From the NCBI RefSeq assembly GCF_009711125.1, contig NZ_WMIB01000020.1, positions 1 to 64,000 of the forward strand: DNA of 64,000 nucleotides, read 5' to 3'. Position 1 is the stretch's first letter, and each line of letters begins with the position of its first letter. Below are positions 1-7,738 of the stretch, piece after piece. The notes below the pieces were generated by a model. That model was not told the origin of the DNA. It saw nothing but the letters and a program-made list of their open reading frames with translations, and did not search any database. This DNA comes from Metabacillus mangrovi (GTDB lineage: Bacteria; Bacillota; Bacilli; Bacillales; Bacillaceae). The translations under genes were made by a program, and so were the position numbers.

Positions 1-75
1 AAATTAGGAGGATTTGGGTTAGCGAAAGAAGAAATCGCCCAGATGTTTGATGAACGTTATGGAAAAGAAAGATGA
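1..75 (+). CDS. C-terminal end of an unidentified protein (partial)
   Basis: An open frame enters from the left edge and stops at TGA 73-75. It encodes 24 residues (KLGGFGLAKEEIAQMFDERY and four more) rich in charged residues, consistent with a C-terminal helix. The rest of the gene lies outside the window, so no function can be assigned. A perfect inverted repeat follows 21 bp downstream. Confidence 0.5.
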   Translation, partial: KLGGFGLAKEEIAQMFDERYGKER

Positions 76-96
76 CAAGAGTAATGGAATGAGATT

Positions 97-132
97 TTTC
101 CCCTCCGGAGGCCTCGGCCTCCGGAGGGGAAA
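97..132. repeat. Perfect 17-bp inverted repeat
   Basis: The arm TTTCCCCTCCGGAGGCC is followed by a 2-nt loop (TC) and its exact reverse complement. The stem starts with T and ends with A on both strands, and no T-run follows on either strand, so it lacks the usual layout of a Rho-independent terminator. It could still end or protect the transcript of the gene ending at 75, or form a cruciform. Confidence 0.7.
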
Positions 133-180
133 GTCCCCATAACCGAGTATATATATCCCGGGAGTACTGCCTTACACATA

Positions 181-415
181 ATTATTGACACTACCTTGGT
201 CGCTGAGTCCTTTTTAATTAGCTGCTGGCTTTTTCTACTTATTGCTGACTTTCTCCGGTTAATTGCTGACTTTTTCTATTATTTGCTGACTTTTTCTATT
301 AATTGCTGACTTTCTCCGGTTAATTGCTGACTTTTTCTATTAATTGCTGACTTTACCCGGTTAATTGCTGACTTTTTCTATTAATTGCTGACTTTCTCCG
401 TTTAATTGCTGACTT
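181..415. repeat. Tandem array, core AATTGCTGAC every 20-21 bp
   Basis: The core ATTGCTGAC starts at 241, 262, 282 (variant), 302, 323, 343, 364, 384 and 405. Degenerate copies lie near 181, 200 and 221. Spacing alternates between 20 and 21 bp. The core plus following CTTT is conserved, and the roughly 10-bp spacer varies between TTTCTATTA, CTCCGGTTA and ACCCGGTTA types. The array fills the gap between the gene ending at 75 and the lipoprotein gene at 457 and has no coding potential. The same core and period recur at 62100-62325. Confidence 0.9.
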
Positions 416-456
416 CCAAAGATTCCGGTATCACGGCCTTATCGGCAATTCCCGTA

Positions 457-936
457 TTACTTGCCAGGTACTGCGGAAAGATAATAATAGATTGTAGATT
501 CCTCATGAACATGGGGCTTCACACCATAATCGATCTTTGTTTCAACCGTAACATTCTGATTTTCAGCCACACCTGAGTACAATTCAAATTTCAAGCCTGA
601 AGGCGTTTCAAACGTATGACTGGCTCCTACGTTTCCTTCGGGCTGCTGAACCACAACTCCGGGTCCGTTTATTACCCATTTCACTTTGTCTTTGTTCTGC
701 ACAAGTGTAGCCGTACCTGTGCCGGTTCCCGTCTCATTTTTGAAAAGGTAAACTAAAACCTTCTCATCCCCTACATACTTGGACTCCCCTATGATTTCTT
801 TAATTTCCGGAGACTCTTTCATGCCATACTCGATTGCTTCACTTTCAAAATTGAACTCTTTTACACTCTCATCATTCGAACACCCGGCAGCAGCTGCAAT
901 CACCATACATGCAAGTAAACTTATAAATGGTTTCAT
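457..936 (-). CDS. Putative lipoprotein of unknown function
   Basis: This is a 159-residue protein with a type II signal peptide: short basic start (MKPF), hydrophobic stretch, and lipobox AAGC with the lipid-attached Cys at residue 19. It would sit on the outer face of the membrane. The mature part is acidic at first, then beta-rich, with a GTGTGT run and one HVHEE segment near the C-terminus. I recognise no family. A longer frame starts four codons upstream, but GGAG lies 6 nt before this internal ATG, so this start is preferred. It stands alone, transcribed away from the MazG/helicase pair. The AATTGCTGAC array begins about 40 bp past its stop. Confidence 0.75.
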   Translation of the reverse strand: MKPFISLLACMVIAAAAGCSNDESVKEFNFESEAIEYGMKESPEIKEIIGESKYVGDEKVLVYLFKNETGTGTGTATLVQNKDKVKWVINGPGVVVQQPEGNVGASHTFETPSGLKFELYSGVAENQNVTVETKIDYGVKPHVHEESTIYYYLSAVPGK

Positions 937-1065
937 CGGATTCTCCATTATTGGTTTTAATCCATTTTATCACTTAAATTCAATTTATATCCATAATTAT
1001 TCTTTATAAAAAATGAGATCTGATAATGGTAAAATAGAGGAAATCAATCATACGGAGGAATCCAC

Positions 1066-1389
1066 ATGCCCATCTATAACAAACTCGTACGGGACAAGAT
1101 CCCAGCTATCATCGAAGCAACCGGAAAAACTTTTGAAACGCGCATTTTGGATAACGAAGAGTACATAAATGAACTGAAGAAAAAGAGCTTTGAGGAACTG
1201 GACGAATACATGACAGCTGAAACCAACGGGGCAGCGATCGAAGAGCTTGCTGATCTGCTGGAAATTGTCAAAGCCTTTGCCGAACTGCACGGGTCGAATC
1301 TGGAGGAAATTGAAAACATCCGAAAGGAAAAAGCGGAGAAGCGCGGGGGGTTTGAGGAGAAGATCTTTTTGGTTCAGGTAGAGGATTAA
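1066..1389 (+). CDS. MazG-like (phosphoribosyl-ATP pyrophosphohydrolase-like) protein
   Basis: The 107-residue protein opens with YNKLVRDKIP, the signature of small MazG-related nucleotide pyrophosphohydrolases often labelled phosphoribosyl-ATP pyrophosphohydrolase-like. Residues 60-85 hold the acidic helix EELADLLEIVKAF, matching the E-x-x-E/D metal-binding helix of the MazG fold. The family removes pyrophosphate from NTPs or dNTPs; the substrate here is unknown. An RBS (GGAGG, 1055-1059) precedes the ATG. Its TAA directly abuts the ATG of the PLD-helicase gene at 1390, so the two are almost certainly co-transcribed and translationally coupled. It lacks the other histidine-biosynthesis genes, so a role in histidine synthesis is unlikely. 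Confidence 0.85.
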   Translation: MPIYNKLVRDKIPAIIEATGKTFETRILDNEEYINELKKKSFEELDEYMTAETNGAAIEELADLLEIVKAFAELHGSNLEEIENIRKEKAEKRGGFEEKIFLVQVED

Positions 1390-3801
1390 ATGAAAGAAAT
1401 CACGTTAACGACAGACCGCCTGGTGGATACGCTTTTAGACTGTATCCGGAAGTCCAGCACGATTTACATCGTCACGGCATTTGCAATGAAATCGGGGGCG
1501 GCTTTGCTGAAGCCTGCCTTGCGGGAGGCGGCTGAACGCGGAGCTGATATCAAATTTCTGGCTGGGGATTATCTGTATGTCACCCAGCCGGAAGCGCTTA
1601 GAGAACTGGCATCCATCCATGAAAACATGGAAGTCCGCCTTTGGAGAAGCAGCGGCATCAGCTTTCACCCGAAGGCGTACCTCTTTGAGTATCCAAACGG
1701 AAGCCATTCGATCATCGGCTCTTCTAATCTATCAAAATCTGCTCTGACTCATGGGGTGGAGTGGAATGTCGGAGTCAGGGAAGATGAGGAAAAGCAGCTG
1801 TTTGATGAAGCAAGCCGGAAGTTCATCGGGCTTTTTTATGCAGACCATTCGATAACCCTCAACCTGGAGACAGTAAAACGGTATGAGAACGATTATATGC
1901 AGTTTCATAAAGAGCACCCTAATCTGGCTAAAAAATGGTCCATTCAGGAAGAAGAGGAATTGATGCTCCCCGATGATGGACCGGATGAACCGGGGACGGT
2001 TGTTCACGAGGAACAGGAAAGCTATACTCTGCTTGCTCCCCGCTTCGCTCAGATTGAAGCGCTGAAGCAGCTCCACACAACAGTAGAAGAAGGCTACAGA
2101 AAAGCGATGGTCGTCATGGCCACCGGGCTCGGTAAAACCTATCTTGCTGGCTTTTTCGCAAAGAATTTTAAACGGGTACTGTTCATTGCCCATCTGGAGG
2201 AGATCCTGCATCAGTCTGCCGCCTCCTTTCTAAAGGTTCTTCCCGGGCGGACAGCGGGAATCTATAACGGGCGCGAGAAAAACCCGGATGCGGAGCTGCT
2301 GTTTGCTTCCATTCAGACGCTCAGCATGAAACGCCATCTGGAAGTGTTCGACCCAAAACAATTTGATTTGATCGTAGTCGATGAGTTTCATCATGCAGCG
2401 GCGGCTTCCTATCAAAAGGTTCTCGACTATTTTACGCCTGCTTTTCTGCTTGGCATTACCGCTACTCCGGACCGGTCCGACAACCGGGATGTTTACGCAA
2501 TCTGTGAAGGAAATGTTGCGTACCATATCGATTTCCTGGAAGCCATTCAAAAAACATGGCTCTCGCCTTTTCAGTATTACGGCATTTTTGACGAGACGGA
2601 TTACTCAAAAATCACCTGGCGCGGGACCCAGTATGATCAGGATGAACTCACTGCTGCCCAGCTCAGAACGGAGCAGGCAGAGCATATTTTCAAAGCATGG
2701 CAAACGCATCGAAAAACGAGAACTCTTGTATTCTGTTCATCCATCCGCCAAGCGGATTTTCTGTCTGCTTCTTTTAAGGAAAAAGGTTTCCGTACCGTGT
2801 CCCTGCACTCCAAACAAAAGCAGGTGAACCGGAAAGCGGCTGCCCGGGATTTGGCTGACGGCAACCTGGATGCTATTTTCATCGTCGACCTTTTTAATGA
2901 AGGGGTTGATATACCATCCGTCGACACGCTGCTGTTCGTCCGCCCGACCGAATCACTCACTATCTTCACCCAGCAGATCGGCCGGGGCCTGAGACTTCAT
3001 CCGGACAAAGAGCATTGCGTCATCATCGACCTGATCGGGAACTACCGGAACGCCGATGTGAAGCTGAGCCTCTTTGATACTACGGTTCCTGCAGGAGCAA
3101 AAGAACGCATCATCCAGCCAGTGCTTCCGGAAACATGCTCGATCGATTTGGATATCCAGGTAATCAACCTGTTAAAAGAACTGACGAAAAAGAGACAGCC
3201 GCGCAGAGAACGTCTGCTGGCAAACTATGAAATGGTGAAGGAAGAGATTGGACGCAGACCGACTTATCTGGAGCTGCATCTGCATGGCGAGATCACGGCT
3301 AATGAGTATCGGGCAGAATCATATTTTAACTTTCTGAATTGGGCCGGGGAACTGACCGAAGAGGAACAACAGGTTTTATTACATCATGAAAACTGGCTTA
3401 AAGAATTGGAACGGACTGGGATGAACAAAAGCTATAAAATGATTGTGCTCGCTGCGATGCTGGAAAGAGGACCTGATAATTGGTATAAACCTGTTACTGC
3501 AAGAGAGATTGCGCCTTTCTTTCATCGTTACCTAACTTCGCAAGATTACCGGAAGCGGATTGATTTTTCGGATGGGCAGAGTAAAAAGCTGTGGGAGTAT
3601 AATGAAGGAAAAACAGCTGCTTTGATTGAACGGATGCCGATGAGGAAGTGGAGCGGGAGCAGTACCCATGAGCTTGTTTGCTTTAAGGATGGAAAGTTTT
3701 CGTTTCAGGCAGATGGCAGCAATCCTGTTCTTTTTCAATGGACGAAGGAGATTTGTGAGTATAGGCTGCATCAGTATTTTGAAAGGAAAAGTTCAGAATA
3801 A
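1390..3801 (+). CDS. PLD-nuclease / superfamily 2 helicase fusion
   Basis: The protein has 803 residues. The N-terminal 150 residues form a phospholipase-D-like nuclease domain with H93-x-K95 and the GSSN signature at 110-113. A superfamily 2 helicase core follows: Walker A ATGLGKT (244-250), DEFH Walker B (331-334), TATP (357-360), and motif VI QQIGRGLR (528-535). The 230-residue C-terminal part resembles the extension of PLD-DEAD/ResIII proteins, some annotated with DUF3427, but I cannot assign it firmly. This architecture predicts an ATP-driven DNA translocase coupled to a nuclease, found in restriction-like or repair proteins. It is coupled with no gap to the MazG-like gene, hinting at a nucleotide-sanitation or defence function, which is inference. 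Confidence 0.85.
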   Translation: MKEITLTTDRLVDTLLDCIRKSSTIYIVTAFAMKSGAALLKPALREAAERGADIKFLAGDYLYVTQPEALRELASIHENMEVRLWRSSGISFHPKAYLFEYPNGSHSIIGSSNLSKSALTHGVEWNVGVREDEEKQLFDEASRKFIGLFYADHSITLNLETVKRYENDYMQFHKEHPNLAKKWSIQEEEELMLPDDGPDEPGTVVHEEQESYTLLAPRFAQIEALKQLHTTVEEGYRKAMVVMATGLGKTYLAGFFAKNFKRVLFIAHLEEILHQSAASFLKVLPGRTAGIYNGREKNPDAELLFASIQTLSMKRHLEVFDPKQFDLIVVDEFHHAAAASYQKVLDYFTPAFLLGITATPDRSDNRDVYAICEGNVAYHIDFLEAIQKTWLSPFQYYGIFDETDYSKITWRGTQYDQDELTAAQLRTEQAEHIFKAWQTHRKTRTLVFCSSIRQADFLSASFKEKGFRTVSLHSKQKQVNRKAAARDLADGNLDAIFIVDLFNEGVDIPSVDTLLFVRPTESLTIFTQQIGRGLRLHPDKEHCVIIDLIGNYRNADVKLSLFDTTVPAGAKERIIQPVLPETCSIDLDIQVINLLKELTKKRQPRRERLLANYEMVKEEIGRRPTYLELHLHGEITANEYRAESYFNFLNWAGELTEEEQQVLLHHENWLKELERTGMNKSYKMIVLAAMLERGPDNWYKPVTAREIAPFFHRYLTSQDYRKRIDFSDGQSKKLWEYNEGKTAALIERMPMRKWSGSSTHELVCFKDGKFSFQADGSNPVLFQWTKEICEYRLHQYFERKSSE

Positions 3802-3948
3802 TACTTTAGAAAATAATACCGCATAACTAACCGAAGTCCAGCCAGTGTCTAGATAAGTTTTAACGGTATATGTTCCATCTGGTAGGGTCTTATCAGAAAT
3901 AAATTCTTCTGGCTGAAACCGGTCTATATTAAAGAATGCCCAATTAAA
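3793..3948 (-). pseudogene. C-terminal remnant of an unknown gene
   Basis: Between the helicase and the TetR gene the minus strand has a 51-codon open stretch without a start codon, ending at TGA 3793-3795, 9 bp inside the helicase 3' end. The peptide (FNIDRFQPEEFISDKTLPDG and onwards, ending VLFSKVLF) has ordinary protein-like composition. An in-frame TAA lies directly upstream. It reads like the tail of a decayed gene; the family is not recognised. Confidence 0.35.
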
Positions 3949-4020
3949 TTAATAACTGGCTATGAAGTCTAATAACATCATGGAGATAGAATTGGGTGAT
4001 TTTTAAAGATGAACGAATTT

Positions 4021-4125
4021 TTAGTAGAAGTATCTGATTTGGTATTTCACCTGCAGAAGACCCAGCAGAACCCCGAGCAACAAGAACACTACTGGATATT
4101 TGATCAGCAATGAGAAAAACTCCAT
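4021..4125 (-). CDS. Small single-span membrane peptide (34 aa)
   Basis: A 34-codon ORF has an excellent RBS: AAAAGGAG ends 8 nt before the ATG at 4123-4125. The peptide begins MEFFSLLIKYPVVFLLLGVL, continues as one hydrophobic helix of about 20 residues, and ends with basic and aromatic residues (QVKYQIRYFY). This is typical of small bacterial membrane proteins that modulate a larger partner. It is transcribed divergently from the TetR gene at 4287 and may share its regulatory region. No family is recognised. The RBS and TM composition argue that it is real. Confidence 0.55.
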   Translation of the reverse strand: MEFFSLLIKYPVVFLLLGVLLGLLQVKYQIRYFY

Positions 4126-4234
4126 TGAATCATCTCCTTTTGATCTTATAATAACTCGTTTTCTAATTAATGGAAATTGATTCTTGAGATTTTAGATGCT
4201 TTAAAACCGATTCGTTTAAGTAAAGTTTAAATAT

Positions 4235-4263
4235 TTGACTAATCAGTCCAAAAAAGATAATCT
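4235..4263 (+). promoter_or_regulatory. TetR-gene promoter with operator GACTAATCAGTC
   Basis: TTGACT (4235-4240) lies 17 bp from TAATCT (4258-4263), a plausible sigma-A promoter. The near-palindrome GACTAATCAGTC (4237-4248) overlaps the -35. The same 12-mer is present at 4900-4911 ahead of the next operon, so both are probably operators of the TetR protein encoded between them. Confidence 0.6.
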
Positions 4264-4286
4264 ATTTTTGAAAGGGAGGAATGCAA

Positions 4287-4871
4287 TTGGCAAGAAGCAA
4301 AGAATTTGATACGGTAGCTGTTTTGCGCAAAGCGGCTGAAGTGTTTGGACAGCTGGGCTATCAAGGTGCCTCGCTTCCAGAGCTGCTCAAGCATTTGGAG
4401 ATTGGCCGGCAAAGTTTATACGACACGTTTGGCACTAAAAAGGACCTTTTTCTTTCCGCCGTCAAAGCGTATTTGGAGGCAAAGAATCAGCTGGTTGTTC
4501 AAAGACTGAGCGAAGCGGGTTCAGTTAAAGAAGCTGTCCAAGATATTTTTGCTGAAGGTATCAGGGCTTTGAAGGACCCGGAAAGTTCTGCTGCATGCTA
4601 TATTATCAATAGTGCAGTCGAGCAGCTTCCCTTTCAGGAAGAGCTTGCCGAATACTTCAGCAGGCAGTCGCTGCTGCTTGAAGATGCCTTTTATGATGCT
4701 CTTTTGCGCGGAAAGCAAGAGGGGGAGTTCACAGATCGGCACGGTGATTTAAGAAACCTTGCCCGCTACCTGAATCAATCAAGACTGTCCCTTACCTTTA
4801 TCGCGAAAACGAACAAAAGCTTTGATGCACTGGAAAGCTATGCGAAAGTCAGCCTGTCTGTTCTGGATTGA
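4287..4871 (+). CDS. TetR/AcrR family transcriptional repressor
   Basis: The protein has about 194 residues with a TetR N-terminal HTH: AAEVFGQLGYQGASLPELLK followed by IGRQSLYDTFGTKKDLF. The C-terminal part is a helical ligand-binding domain containing the single phrase AACYIINSAVE, as in many TetR regulators of reductase operons. The frame opens at ATG 4281, but GGGAGG (4274-4279) sits only 1 nt from that ATG and 7 nt from TTG 4287, so TTG is the likelier start. An identical 12-bp palindrome precedes this gene and the next operon, suggesting autorepression plus control of the SnoaL-like and NmrA-like genes. The inducer is unknown. Confidence 0.85.
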   Translation: MARSKEFDTVAVLRKAAEVFGQLGYQGASLPELLKHLEIGRQSLYDTFGTKKDLFLSAVKAYLEAKNQLVVQRLSEAGSVKEAVQDIFAEGIRALKDPESSAACYIINSAVEQLPFQEELAEYFSRQSLLLEDAFYDALLRGKQEGEFTDRHGDLRNLARYLNQSRLSLTFIAKTNKSFDALESYAKVSLSVLD

Positions 4872-4899
4872 ATAGGAGGCTTTTCTTTCACTTGTTTTG

Positions 4900-4911
4900 G
4901 ACTAATCAGTC
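4900..4911 (+). promoter_or_regulatory. Second TetR operator GACTAATCAGTC
   Basis: It is an exact copy of the 12-mer at 4237-4248, inside TTTTGGACTAATCAGTCAAA, 16 bp upstream of the start at 4927. Duplication at both promoters of the locus supports a shared repressor. Confidence 0.6.
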
Positions 4912-4926
4912 AAAAAAGGAGCTGCA

Positions 4927-5370
4927 ATGATGATGAATGAATACGTAAAGATCATGGATCAATTTTTTCAAGGTATGCTGGAAAATAATATCGAACAGTG
5001 GATGACGATCTGGCATAAAGACGCTGTATTTGAAATTCCCTATGCCCCTTCTGGTGTTTTAACAAAACTGGAAGGAATTGATGCCATCTACAATCATGTT
5101 AAGGATTTTCCCGAAAAATTGAACTTCACCCGTTTTTCTGAGCCGAACTACTACCCTGTCGAAGGCCAAAATACGGTAATCGCAGAGTTTGAATGTGAAG
5201 CAGTGATTCTTGAAACAGGACTGCCTTACAACCAAAAATATATTAGTGTCATTGAGTATGAGGAAGGAAAAATCCTTCGTTACAAAGATTATTGGAATCC
5301 GCTTATCTTTATTGGCGCTTACAATGATGAACCTCAGGCATTTCTAAAATTTCTAAAAAGGAGTCAATAG
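4927..5370 (+). CDS. SnoaL/PhzA-B-like NTF2-fold protein
   Basis: This 147-residue protein matches the NTF2-like cone fold of the SnoaL, ketosteroid-isomerase and PhzA/B type. It has an N-terminal helix pair (YVKIMDQFFQGMLENNIEQW), the W-HKDAVFEIPYAP strand, an insertion around LEGIDAIYNHV, and the C-terminal strands ILRYKDYWNPLIFIGAY. Members are isomerases, cyclases or small-molecule binding proteins in the cytoplasm; the substrate cannot be read from sequence. GGAG lies 5 nt before the ATG. Its stop is 1 nt before the next ATG, so it forms an operon with the NmrA-like gene under the operator at 4900. Confidence 0.75.
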   Translation: MMMNEYVKIMDQFFQGMLENNIEQWMTIWHKDAVFEIPYAPSGVLTKLEGIDAIYNHVKDFPEKLNFTRFSEPNYYPVEGQNTVIAEFECEAVILETGLPYNQKYISVIEYEEGKILRYKDYWNPLIFIGAYNDEPQAFLKFLKRSQ

Positions 5371-5371
5371 C

Positions 5372-6208
5372 ATGACTATTTTACTTACTGGCGGAACCGG
5401 CACAACAGGAAGCCGGATTGCTTCCAAGCTTCTGGAACGGGGCTATTCTATTCGCATTGCCAGCAGATCGGTTCCCAGGCTTGCTGGTGCAGAGCATGTG
5501 TCTTTCGACTGGCACAGCGGGCAATTTCCTGCTGAACTATTTAACGGGATCGAAAAATTGTACCTGGTTGCACCGGTCGGTGTGCTTGATCCGCTGCCTG
5601 CCGTTCTGCCTTTTTTGGAAAAAGCTTTGAATTCCGGAGTGAAACGGGTGGTCATGCTCGGTGCGGCCATTGTTCCGGATGACGGCCAAGTGTTTGGGAA
5701 GCTGCAGCTCGCTGTCAAGCAGCTGGCACCTGAATATGCCATTCTCCGTCCTTCTTATTTTATGGAGAATTTCCTGGCCCCTCACCACCTTCGCACCATT
5801 AAATCAGAAAACAAGATTTGGTCGGCAGCCGGTGATGGAAAAATCGGTTTTGTCAGTGCAGATGACATTGCGGAAGTTGGCGTTCGTGCAATGATTGATC
5901 AAGAGCCGCATAACACGAGCCACATCATTACCGGTCCGGAGGCTTTGAGCTATTCAGAAGCGGTTTCGATCATCGGCCATGAAGCCGGCACTCCCATTCA
6001 ATACGGAAACATGCCTCTTAGCCAGTATGAGCAGGCTATGGTTCAAGGAGGCTTAACACCAGAGTATGCCGCTTTTATGGCAGGACTGGAAGAAGAGATT
6101 TCAAACGGTGCAGAAGACCGTGTTACCAATACAGTTGAAACGGTCATTGGGAAGAAGCCGGTTAGTTTAAGTGAATTTGCTGGGGCCCATAGAGAGGGCT
6201 GGGGGTAA
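5372..6208 (+). CDS. NmrA-like NAD(P)-binding protein (atypical SDR)
   Basis: The 278-residue protein begins with a Rossmann nucleotide-binding loop, LLTGGTGTTGSRIASKLL, and has the NmrA/HSCARG-type layout: VKRVVMLGAA strand, then LRPSYFMENFLAP. It lacks the usual YxxxK catalytic pair of classical SDRs, so it is either an atypical reductase (quinone or ergot-type) or a redox sensor. It lies one nucleotide after the SnoaL-like gene. The TetR-controlled pair may process or sense a small aromatic compound, which is inference. A strong terminator follows. Confidence 0.8.
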   Translation: MTILLTGGTGTTGSRIASKLLERGYSIRIASRSVPRLAGAEHVSFDWHSGQFPAELFNGIEKLYLVAPVGVLDPLPAVLPFLEKALNSGVKRVVMLGAAIVPDDGQVFGKLQLAVKQLAPEYAILRPSYFMENFLAPHHLRTIKSENKIWSAAGDGKIGFVSADDIAEVGVRAMIDQEPHNTSHIITGPEALSYSEAVSIIGHEAGTPIQYGNMPLSQYEQAMVQGGLTPEYAAFMAGLEEEISNGAEDRVTNTVETVIGKKPVSLSEFAGAHREGWG

Positions 6209-6216
6209 TACTGGAG

Positions 6217-6254
6217 GAGAAGCGGGTTGTACTGCTTCTCTTTTTTTATTTTTC
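6217..6254 (+). terminator. Rho-independent terminator
   Basis: Stem GAGAAGC (6217-6223) pairs with GCTTCTC (6234-6240), followed by TTTTTTTATTTTT. It ends the TetR-regulated operon. Confidence 0.85.
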
Positions 6255-6339
6255 TCTATTAAATCCAAAGTTAAAATATGGTGAATTGTTGTGACCTGTG
6301 TGACATTTTGCAGCATGCCTTCTCATAACTGGATTTTCG

Positions 6340-6379
6340 AAAAGTAAAAAAGCAGAGTGAAACCGCGTCTCACTCTGCT
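6340..6379 (-). terminator. Rho-independent terminator (minus strand)
   Basis: A 10-bp perfect stem (AGCAGAGTGA with TCACTCTGCT) has a 9-nt loop. On the minus strand it is followed by TTTTTTACTTTT. It probably ends the ABC transporter operon, whose last gene stops at 6554. Confidence 0.75.
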
Positions 6380-6387
6380 ATTCTTAT

Positions 6388-6483
6388 TTAGTTCGCAGGA
6401 CCGCTGTCGACGCTCACCCAGTTCGGAATATGCTTGCTGTTGTTATAAGAAAGATCATATTGTGACTTTGTCCTTAAGTAGAA
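6388..6483 (-). pseudogene. Short coding remnant before the terminator
   Basis: A 31-codon open stretch on the minus strand without a good start ends at TAA 6388-6390, just before the terminator. Part of it reads YDLSYNNSKHIPNWVS, which recalls the SYNxSxxxPNWVS motif of DNA/RNA non-specific endonucleases. It may be the relic of such a gene or chance sequence in the 3' UTR of the transporter operon. Confidence 0.25.
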
Positions 6484-6553
6484 TTAGAAGTGCTTGCCGT
6501 TGCTGGATTTACAATCCCCTTTTTTCTTGTAAAAGGGCTCATTCTCTTGGCAT

Positions 6554-7726
6554 TTACCTCTTCTTCCTCGTCATCACATCAAAAATCACCGCTCCAGCAA
6601 GTACTCCCCCGCGAATCATATATTGATAGGAGATTCCCACTCCGAGCAGGTTCATCCCGCTTGTGAGGGAGGCCATAACGATCGCACCGATGATGGCGCC
6701 GGTTACTTTTCCAACTCCTCCTGCAGAGGATACGCCGCCGACGTAGGCTGCCGCGATGGCGTCGAGCTCGAATAGTGTTCCGGCTGTAGTAGTTGCGGAT
6801 TGGAGGCGGGATGTGAAAAGGATTCCGGACAGGGCGGCGAGCATGCCCATGGATCCGAAGACGATGTAGGTGATCTTTTTAACGTTCATTCCGCTTAAGT
6901 GTGCCGCTTCCGGGTTGCTTCCGACGGCGTAAATGTGGCGGCCGAGGACGGTTTTGGTCGTCAGGAAATGATACGCGATGACGACGAGAAGCATGATGAT
7001 GACCGTCCAGGAGAAGCCGTTGTAGCCGGCGAGAATCCAGGTGATGTAGGCGATAATCGCGGCGATGAAGGCGAGCTTCAGGGCGAAGATGCCGATGGAC
7101 GTGACTTCGAATCCGTATTTTACTTTGTTGCGGCGTGTTTTGATCTCACTGTAAATCAAGTACAGGATACCGGCGAGTCCGACGAGCAGCGACAGCAGGT
7201 GCAGGCCGTTGACTTCGACCAGTGACGGGATGAAGCCGTTCCCGATGGCATTGAAGGTGTCGTCCTGGATGATGATCGTTCCGGATTTTTCCGTTACCTG
7301 CAGGAGCGCGCCCCTGAAGATGAGCATCCCGGCAAGGGTCGCAACAAAAGATGGAATGCCGATTTGTGCGACGAGCAGCCCGTTGAACAAGCCGACAGCA
7401 ATCCCGATGATCAGGATGATCGGAATGACGGCTAGCATCGGCATGCCTGCGTTTGTGAGCAGGATGGCGGCAATCGCACCGAGGAACCCGGCGACGAATC
7501 CGACGGACAGGTCGATGTGGCGGATGACGATGACGAGTGTCATGCCGACCGCGAGTACGGCGATGTAGCCGGCGGAATCAATCAGGTTGCTGATGTTCCG
7601 GGACGACATGAACAGTCCGTCCGTCATGATGGAAAAGATAAGGATGATAACGAATAATGCGATGTACATCCCGTAATCACGGATGTTTTCGCTGATTAAG
7701 GTTCTGGCTTCCCGTAAAAAACTCAT
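6554..7726 (-). CDS. mmsB: Monosaccharide ABC transporter permease (MmsB/GguB type)
   Basis: The 390-residue integral membrane protein has about ten hydrophobic segments and the branched-chain/ribose permease fold. It carries the typical motif GMTLVIVIRHIDLSVG early on and a longer central region than RbsC, as in XylH/GguB-type permeases. The C-terminus contains AAYVGGVSSAGGVGKVTGAI, the cytoplasmic coupling-loop region. It imports a monosaccharide (xylose, arabinose, glucose or galactose are known for the family). An AGGAGG RBS precedes the ATG, 12 bp after the ATPase gene. It is last in a three-gene operon (SBP, ATPase, permease) under a cre-controlled promoter. Confidence 0.9.
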   Translation of the reverse strand: MSFLREARTLISENIRDYGMYIALFVIILIFSIMTDGLFMSSRNISNLIDSAGYIAVLAVGMTLVIVIRHIDLSVGFVAGFLGAIAAILLTNAGMPMLAVIPIILIIGIAVGLFNGLLVAQIGIPSFVATLAGMLIFRGALLQVTEKSGTIIIQDDTFNAIGNGFIPSLVEVNGLHLLSLLVGLAGILYLIYSEIKTRRNKVKYGFEVTSIGIFALKLAFIAAIIAYITWILAGYNGFSWTVIIMLLVVIAYHFLTTKTVLGRHIYAVGSNPEAAHLSGMNVKKITYIVFGSMGMLAALSGILFTSRLQSATTTAGTLFELDAIAAAYVGGVSSAGGVGKVTGAIIGAIVMASLTSGMNLLGVGISYQYMIRGGVLAGAVIFDVMTRKKR

Positions 7727-7738
7727 AACAATTCCCTC

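Noticed and set aside
97-132. Rho-independent terminator
   Set aside because: The stem is flanked by T on the 5' side and A on the 3' side on both strands, so the U-tract is on the wrong side.
181-415. CRISPR array
   Set aside because: Units are 20-21 bp with a core of about 10 bp and similar spacers. A CRISPR has repeats of 24-40 bp with unique spacers of similar length, and no cas gene is present.
1066-1389. HisE phosphoribosyl-ATP pyrophosphatase of histidine synthesis
   Set aside because: The YNKLVRDKIP start marks the separate MazG-like group, and there are no other his genes nearby.
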